The notes under the pieces are model-generated. The model saw nothing but the letters and a program-made list of their open reading frames with translations, did not search any database and was not told the DNA's origin. The translations under genes were made by a program, and so were the position numbers. This document shows positions 60,120-64,000 of a stretch of 64,000 bases of DNA, one piece after another. This DNA comes from Chryseobacterium oryctis (GTDB taxonomy: Bacteria > Bacteroidota > Bacteroidia > Flavobacteriales > Weeksellaceae): contig NZ_JAPDHV010000006.1 in assembly GCF_025971925.1 (NCBI RefSeq), forward strand, positions 160,214 to 224,213, written 5' to 3'. Position 1 is the first letter of the stretch. Each line of letters opens with the position of its first letter.

Positions 60120-61394
60120 ATGTTGGATATTTTTGAAAGAATAAAAGAAAATCCTGGTCCTCTCGGACAATTTGCGGATTATGGTGAAGGTTACTTTATT
60201 TTTCCTAGATTAGAAGGACCGATTGGACCAAGAATGCAATTTCAAGGGAGAGAAGTAATTTTCTGGAGTGCCAATGATTATTTAGGACTATGTAATCACC
60301 CTGAAGTAATAGAAGCTGATGCTAAAGCAGCTGCAGAATACGGGATGTTTTATCCGATGGGAGCCAGAGCAATGTCAGGAGAAACAGAGCAACATTTACA
60401 ATTAGAAAGAGAATTGGCAGATTTTGTACAAAAAGAATCTGCATACTTATTAAACTTCGGCTATCAAGGTATGGTTTCTACCATTGATGCTTTGGTAAAC
60501 AGAAATGATGTTATTGTATATGATGTAGATTCTCATGCTTGTATTGTTGATGGTGTAAGATTACATGCCGGAAAAAGATTTACGTATAGACATAACGATA
60601 TCGAAAGTCTAGAGAAAAATCTTCAAAGAGCAACCAAAGTAGCTGAAGAAACTGGCGGAGGTATTTTAGTAATTACAGAAGGTGTTTTCGGAATGAGAGG
60701 GCAACAAGGTAAGTTGAAGGAAATCTGTGCACTAAAATCAAAATATCAGTTCAGACTTTTAGTAGATGATGCTCACGGATTCGGGACACTTGGTAAAACA
60801 GGTGCCGGAGCTGGAGAAGAGCAAGGATGCCAGGACCAAATTGATGTTTATTTCTCTACTTTTGCAAAATCAATGGCTGGTTTCGGAGCTTTCCTTGCAG
60901 GAGATAAAGAAATTATAAGATATTTAAAATTCAATTTAAGATCTCAAATTTTCGCAAAATCTTTGACAATGCCAATGGTAATCGGAGGTTTGAAAAGATT
61001 GGAATTATTAAGAACGAGACCTGAAATCAAAGCAAAACTTTGGGAAAATGTAAATAAATTACAAAATGGTCTTAAAGAAAGAGGCTTTAATATTGGAGAC
61101 ACTAATACTTGTGTTACACCAGTAATGATGCAAGGTACACCTGTAGAAGCTACTCTTTTGGTAAAAGACTTAAGAGAAAACTACAGAATTTTCACATCGG
61201 TTGTTGTATATCCTGTAATTCCTAAGGGAATGATTCTGTTAAGATTAATTCCTACAGCTTCTCATACAGATTCTGAAATTAATGAAACTCTTGCAGCGTT
61301 TGAAGCAATCCATGATAAATTAGTAAATGGTTACTATAAAGAGCAAGAACAAAAACTACTACAAGAACAAGGGTTGAGTTTTAAACCAATCTAA
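60120..61394 (+). CDS. Alpha-oxoamine synthase family acyltransferase, probable cysteate C-fatty acyltransferase
   Basis: The 424-residue protein is a fold-type I PLP enzyme of the alpha-oxoamine synthase family (KBL, BioF, serine palmitoyltransferase). Visible are WSANDYLGL (49-57), MSGETEQHLQLERELA, DVDSHACIVDG with the PLP-stacking His139, ITEGVFGMRG, VDDAHGFGTLG (Asp217/His219) and the Schiff-base Lys250 in STFAKSMAGFGA. The lysine neighbourhood differs from the TFSKS of serine palmitoyltransferase. Next to a cysteine-synthase-like gene, the best reading is the CapB/SulA-type enzyme that condenses cysteate with a fatty acyl thioester, starting capnine and sulfobacin synthesis. Serine palmitoyltransferase is the main alternative. 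Confidence 0.82.
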   Translation: MLDIFERIKENPGPLGQFADYGEGYFIFPRLEGPIGPRMQFQGREVIFWSANDYLGLCNHPEVIEADAKAAAEYGMFYPMGARAMSGETEQHLQLERELADFVQKESAYLLNFGYQGMVSTIDALVNRNDVIVYDVDSHACIVDGVRLHAGKRFTYRHNDIESLEKNLQRATKVAEETGGGILVITEGVFGMRGQQGKLKEICALKSKYQFRLLVDDAHGFGTLGKTGAGAGEEQGCQDQIDVYFSTFAKSMAGFGAFLAGDKEIIRYLKFNLRSQIFAKSLTMPMVIGGLKRLELLRTRPEIKAKLWENVNKLQNGLKERGFNIGDTNTCVTPVMMQGTPVEATLLVKDLRENYRIFTSVVVYPVIPKGMILLRLIPTASHTDSEINETLAAFEAIHDKLVNGYYKEQEQKLLQEQGLSFKPI

Positions 61395-61405
61395 GCAATA
61401 AAAAT

Positions 61406-61437
61406 AAAAACCACTGAAAATTCACTCAGTGGTTTTT
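61406..61437. terminator. Bidirectional terminator
   Basis: A 12-bp perfect stem (61406-61417 with 61426-61437, core ACCACTGA/TCAGTGGT) between converging genes. Confidence 0.9.
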
Positions 61438-61449
61438 TTATTTCTAAAA

Positions 61450-62262
61450 CTATAATCCTATATAACGTAATGTAAGATTAGATAAACTACCATTTGGTGT
61501 TATAATACTATTAACAGTAGAACCTGTATCCCTATAATATCTATTGATTGAAAATATTATTCTATCATTAGCATTAAGTGTTACAAATCCAGACATAGCA
61601 CTATTACTATCAAATGTAAGACCTCCACTAGGGAATCCGTATGCTGTTCTAATATTTGGTGAAGGCTCTGCACCATTTACAAAAATTTTAGCTTCATAAG
61701 AATCTCTTTGGTCAGAATTTGCCGTTGTTGAAGAACTGCTATTAAGCGAAACTACTGCCTGTACATGATAAGTACCAGCTTTTTTTACCACCAACTCTCC
61801 CGCTGCATTTACCTCAAAATTTCCTTCATCATTAGCAATAAGACTTGAACTGTTAAAACCTAAAGTTCTTAGATTTGTAGATGAATATGTCAGATTACCT
61901 TCATTAAAACTGTTTTTACAGCTTACATAGGTAATCGTCTTGTCTTTTTTCATTTTATTCATTGAGAAAAAAGGAATCCAATTTTGTGTATTATTATTCC
62001 ACCAATAAAAACCTCTTTCAATTTCTTCTGTTGCAGGATTTTCATAATCTAAAAAAACCAATAAACCGTGCTCTTTAGAATCTGCCAAATTAAGAGAAGT
62101 TACTCTTGGAATGATAACACCGTCTGTTTTCAACGGATTACTAATATCTTTTGTTTTTACTTCTAATGTAGTAAGCGGTACATTTGTATTTATACCTACC
62201 TGAGATGAGAAGCATGTAAAAGAATTTCCTACTATAGCTAATATATAAATAATATTTTTCAT
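61450..62262 (-). CDS. Secreted beta-sandwich protein, VGIN-type N-terminus (paralogue 1)
   Basis: The 270-residue protein has a signal peptide ending CFSSQ, then VGINTNVPLTTLEV, a short repeat found at the head of many Bacteroidota surface and tail-fibre-like proteins. Residues about 60-95 contain HGLLVFLDYENP and GFYWWNNNTQNWI. The C-terminal half (about 110-270) alternates strands and ends NLTLRYIGL, resembling a C1q/TNF-like jelly roll. No T9SS tail is obvious. It is the last of three tandem paralogues with 5 and 14 base gaps, so it belongs to one operon. Confidence 0.65.
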   Translation of the reverse strand: MKNIIYILAIVGNSFTCFSSQVGINTNVPLTTLEVKTKDISNPLKTDGVIIPRVTSLNLADSKEHGLLVFLDYENPATEEIERGFYWWNNNTQNWIPFFSMNKMKKDKTITYVSCKNSFNEGNLTYSSTNLRTLGFNSSSLIANDEGNFEVNAAGELVVKKAGTYHVQAVVSLNSSSSTTANSDQRDSYEAKIFVNGAEPSPNIRTAYGFPSGGLTFDSNSAMSGFVTLNANDRIIFSINRYYRDTGSTVNSIITPNGSLSNLTLRYIGL

Positions 62263-62267
62263 GATAA

Positions 62268-63041
62268 TTAATCTAAGTATGATAATGTAAGTGTATAAAT
62301 TGATGCAGGAAATACATCAGTACTAGAATTACTTGTCCTTCTAGTTTGAATTGATATCCTCTGACCTTTTGTTAAGGTTATAATACTTGAAATAGTGTGG
62401 CTGGTACTTCTATTTGCATTATCCGCTGATGGAATAGGTGACTTAGAAATAAGTGTCGGGGTTGTTGAGTTATTAATAAATACTCCTACTTCGGTAGATG
62501 TGGCACCAGTTTCTCCAACTCCTTTAGTTATACCTCCTGTAAAAAGCAAAGAATAATTACCTGTTTTTCCAATGATCAAATCTCCATTACTCAATGTATA
62601 GTTGGCATTGGGAGCTTCGATTGTTGAAAATACAGTCTTATACCATATATTCGTACTAGCTGCTCCAGAAGGGATGGTCGGAAAACCAGGGGATGTTACC
62701 ATAGTTTTGAATAAATTTTTGTCCAGAATTTTACTTTGGAATATATACTGCCATGATTCATTATTATTATCCCAAAAATACAATCCTTCAAAACCAGCTC
62801 CTTCGTTATTGTTATCTAAAAAAACAAGCATTCCATTTTGATCTGCACCAGGAGTATCTGATGTAAAATGATTTACTGTAGGAAATAATATCCCTGCAGA
62901 ATTTTCCGGGGTCTGGATTGACTTGGAAGATATATCTAAAAGAGCCTTCGGACTATCAGTATTAATTCCTACTGATTTTTGAGCCGCTAAGCTGGAAAAT
63001 GCACACACTATGAATATATAAAAGGTACTAATTTTTTTCAT
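62268..63041 (-). CDS. Secreted beta-sandwich protein, VGIN-type N-terminus (paralogue 2)
   Basis: This 257-residue protein follows the same plan: signal peptide ending SLAAQ, VGINTDSPKALLDISSKSIQ, a middle part with NGMLVFLDNNNEGAG and GLYFWDNNNESWQYIF, and a C-terminal jelly-roll-like domain ending TLTLSYLD. Strands such as YSLLFTGGITKGVGETG and ISIQTRRTSNSSTDVFP are polar/hydrophobic alternating. It starts 14 bases after paralogue 3 and ends 5 bases before paralogue 1. No enzymatic motif is visible; a binding or adhesive role is the natural guess. Confidence 0.65.
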   Translation of the reverse strand: MKKISTFYIFIVCAFSSLAAQKSVGINTDSPKALLDISSKSIQTPENSAGILFPTVNHFTSDTPGADQNGMLVFLDNNNEGAGFEGLYFWDNNNESWQYIFQSKILDKNLFKTMVTSPGFPTIPSGAASTNIWYKTVFSTIEAPNANYTLSNGDLIIGKTGNYSLLFTGGITKGVGETGATSTEVGVFINNSTTPTLISKSPIPSADNANRSTSHTISSIITLTKGQRISIQTRRTSNSSTDVFPASIYTLTLSYLD

Positions 63042-63055
63042 AATTCAATTATTTA

Positions 63056-63778
63056 TTAGTCATTTAAATACGTTAAAGTAAGACAATTGGTTCCATATCC
63101 AACATAATCAGTACTTCCTGTCTCTGTCGTTTTCTGCACTGTAGCACTCAACATATCATTTTGTGCTAAATCTAAAATTCCACTTACGGCAACACTACTA
63201 GCAGTTGTCGCTTCATTTGGTATAGAGTTAGATGTTGATAAGACCATGCTACCGTTTTTTTTAATTCTATATGTATATATAGCTCTATTAGCAGTTCCTG
63301 CATCTTTTTTCAGTGCAGAATTAAAACTTACCAAATATTTTCCACTTTTACCAACTTTTACCTGATTACCAGAAACAGTGAAGCCCGTAGTATCATATCC
63401 TTTTATGGTATTAAATAAAACATTATTTTCCGTATCTCCTGAAGCTGAATATCCAACTCCGGTTACTATATAAATACTATCATCATATGTACGTACAAAA
63501 GAATTAAGAAATACCACCCATTCATCACCGTCCCAATAATAAAAATTATCCGGTAAAGAAGCATGTCCTGTTAAAAACACAATATGTCCTTTAGCTTGAG
63601 CTGTAGGAAAATTATTCACTCTAGGAACTAATATTCCATCCTTACCAGAAGGTGATGAAGCATTATTAGGCTCCATATGGAGGCTTGCCTGGGGATTTTG
63701 TGAATTTATACCTACCTGCGCCTTTATACTGAAAAAGCTGGCAAAAAGCATAAAACCACTTATAAAAAATTTTTTCAT
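63056..63778 (-). CDS. Secreted beta-sandwich protein, VGIN-type N-terminus (paralogue 3)
   Basis: The first gene of the trio encodes 240 residues: signal peptide ending FSIKAQ, VGINSQNPQASLHM, then GILVPRVNNFPTAQAKGHIVF and NFYYWDGDEWVVFL, and a C-terminal jelly-roll-like domain (about 100-240) ending CLTLTYLND. The three proteins share the N-terminal head and the YYWDG/YFWDN-type middle segment and the LTLTYL end, but differ in the strands between. A TATTTTTG box (63848-63841) about 63 bases upstream is a candidate promoter. Confidence 0.65.
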   Translation of the reverse strand: MKKFFISGFMLFASFFSIKAQVGINSQNPQASLHMEPNNASSPSGKDGILVPRVNNFPTAQAKGHIVFLTGHASLPDNFYYWDGDEWVVFLNSFVRTYDDSIYIVTGVGYSASGDTENNVLFNTIKGYDTTGFTVSGNQVKVGKSGKYLVSFNSALKKDAGTANRAIYTYRIKKNGSMVLSTSNSIPNEATTASSVAVSGILDLAQNDMLSATVQKTTETGSTDYVGYGTNCLTLTYLND

Positions 63779-63840
63779 TTGTCCTTAGTATTTAAATTAT
63801 TATTTAGCCTTAATATAATTATGATTATTATAAACTTTAC

Positions 63841-63848
63841 CAAAAATA
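63841..63848 (-). promoter_or_regulatory. Candidate promoter -7 box of the beta-sandwich trio
   Basis: TATTTTTG on the minus strand, 63 bases before the ATG at 63778. Confidence 0.45.
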
Positions 63849-63884
63849 AATTTCATTAAAATAAAAAAAGTAAAGTTTGATTTA

Positions 63885-63915
63885 CTAAACTTATTATTTT
63901 CGTCAATAAGTTTAG
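63885..63915. repeat. Perfect inverted repeat upstream of the beta-sandwich trio
   Basis: CTAAACTTATT (63885-63895) and AATAAGTTTAG (63905-63915) are perfect 11-bp arms around a 9-base centre. A third, partial copy (AAGTTTGATTTACTAAACTT, 63873-63892) overlaps. They lie upstream of the candidate -7 box and could be an operator or the terminator of a gene beyond the window. Confidence 0.55.
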
Positions 63916-64000
63916 CAAAAACCGATAGCTACCTACGTGAATTTTTATAAATGAGTAGAGGAATTAATCTTTGTTTAGGGAATTTCATTATATATATTAT

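Noticed and set aside
1..64000. CRISPR arrays, tRNA or rRNA genes, insertion sequences, integrases
   Set aside because: None could be recognised on either strand; no regular spaced repeats, cloverleaf-like genes or transposase motifs were seen.

Overview
This 64 kb window looks like the chromosome of a Chryseobacterium-type bacterium (Flavobacteriia, Bacteroidota). The DNA is AT-rich. Many genes are preceded by the Bacteroidota promoter signal TAnnTTTG, with a TTG about 19-22 bp upstream in the clearest cases. Secreted proteins carry type IX secretion (T9SS) sorting tails. Outer-membrane porin-like barrels, bacillithiol-linked proteins and a Bacteroidota-type T6SS fragment fit the same group. 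I see no rRNA, tRNA, CRISPR array, transposase or prophage. Nearly every gene ends at a clear hairpin terminator, so transcription units are easy to draw.

Layout. 1-2.3 kb: end of a histidine operon (hisH fragment, hisA, hisF, hisIE). 2.3-4.8 kb: a tandem pair of secreted M28 peptidases. 4.9-8.3 kb: thrS-infC-rpmI-rplT translation cluster. 8.5-10.2 kb: NTP pyrophosphohydrolase, thioredoxin-like and DUF4230 genes. 10.3-17.3 kb: large secreted metalloprotease, DinB protein, acyl-CoA dehydrogenase, secreted endonuclease I. 17.4-18.7 kb: SatD-family regulator plus DUF3307 membrane protein behind a repeated palindrome. 18.8-21.5 kb: purC and purF, with a four-helix-bundle gene flanked by inverted repeats between them. 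21.5-27.1 kb: nucleosidase, MBL hydrolase, a 0.75 kb AT-rich gap with a possible small RNA, SMP-30 lipoprotein, DbpA-like helicase, glycerophosphodiesterase. 27.2-29.6 kb: three tandem porin paralogues sharing a sigma-54-like upstream motif. 29.9-32.9 kb: aroB, rluB, pncA. 33.0-34.9 kb: YfiT/DUF1569/YtxJ/Crp operon (bacillithiol stress). 35.1-39.2 kb: DUF3078, DUF4256, lipoprotein, threonine aldolase, DtxR-type regulator. 39.3-42.4 kb: three genes of a Bacteroidota T6SS (tssG, tssN, tssK-like). 42.6-45.7 kb: S1/P1 nuclease, primary sigma factor, lipoprotein, GNAT. 45.8-49.7 kb: copper-handling cluster with an unusual multicopper oxidase fusion. 49.9-58.8 kb: TonB-dependent receptor, kdsA, a 48-aa small protein, DUF1697, a GT-C-like membrane protein and a GT117 (DUF2723) glycosyltransferase. 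59.0-61.4 kb: a cysteine-synthase-like enzyme and an alpha-oxoamine synthase that together fit sulfonolipid (capnine/sulfobacin) synthesis. 61.4-63.8 kb: three tandem secreted beta-sandwich proteins.

The most interesting signals are: the inverted-repeat-bounded four-helix-bundle cassette in the pur operon; promoters whose TTG element sits in the loop of the preceding gene's terminator, conserved with covarying stems upstream of both M28 genes; the sigma-54-like motif shared by the three porins; the sulfonolipid gene pair; the reduced T6SS trio; and the double metal-binding / multicopper oxidase / barrel fusion. Several apparent TTG starts (aroB, S1/P1 nuclease, an M28 gene, the cysteine-synthase-like gene) fall inside or against TTTG promoter boxes and were replaced by downstream ATG/GTG starts. 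infC has no ordinary start codon covering its full N-terminus.
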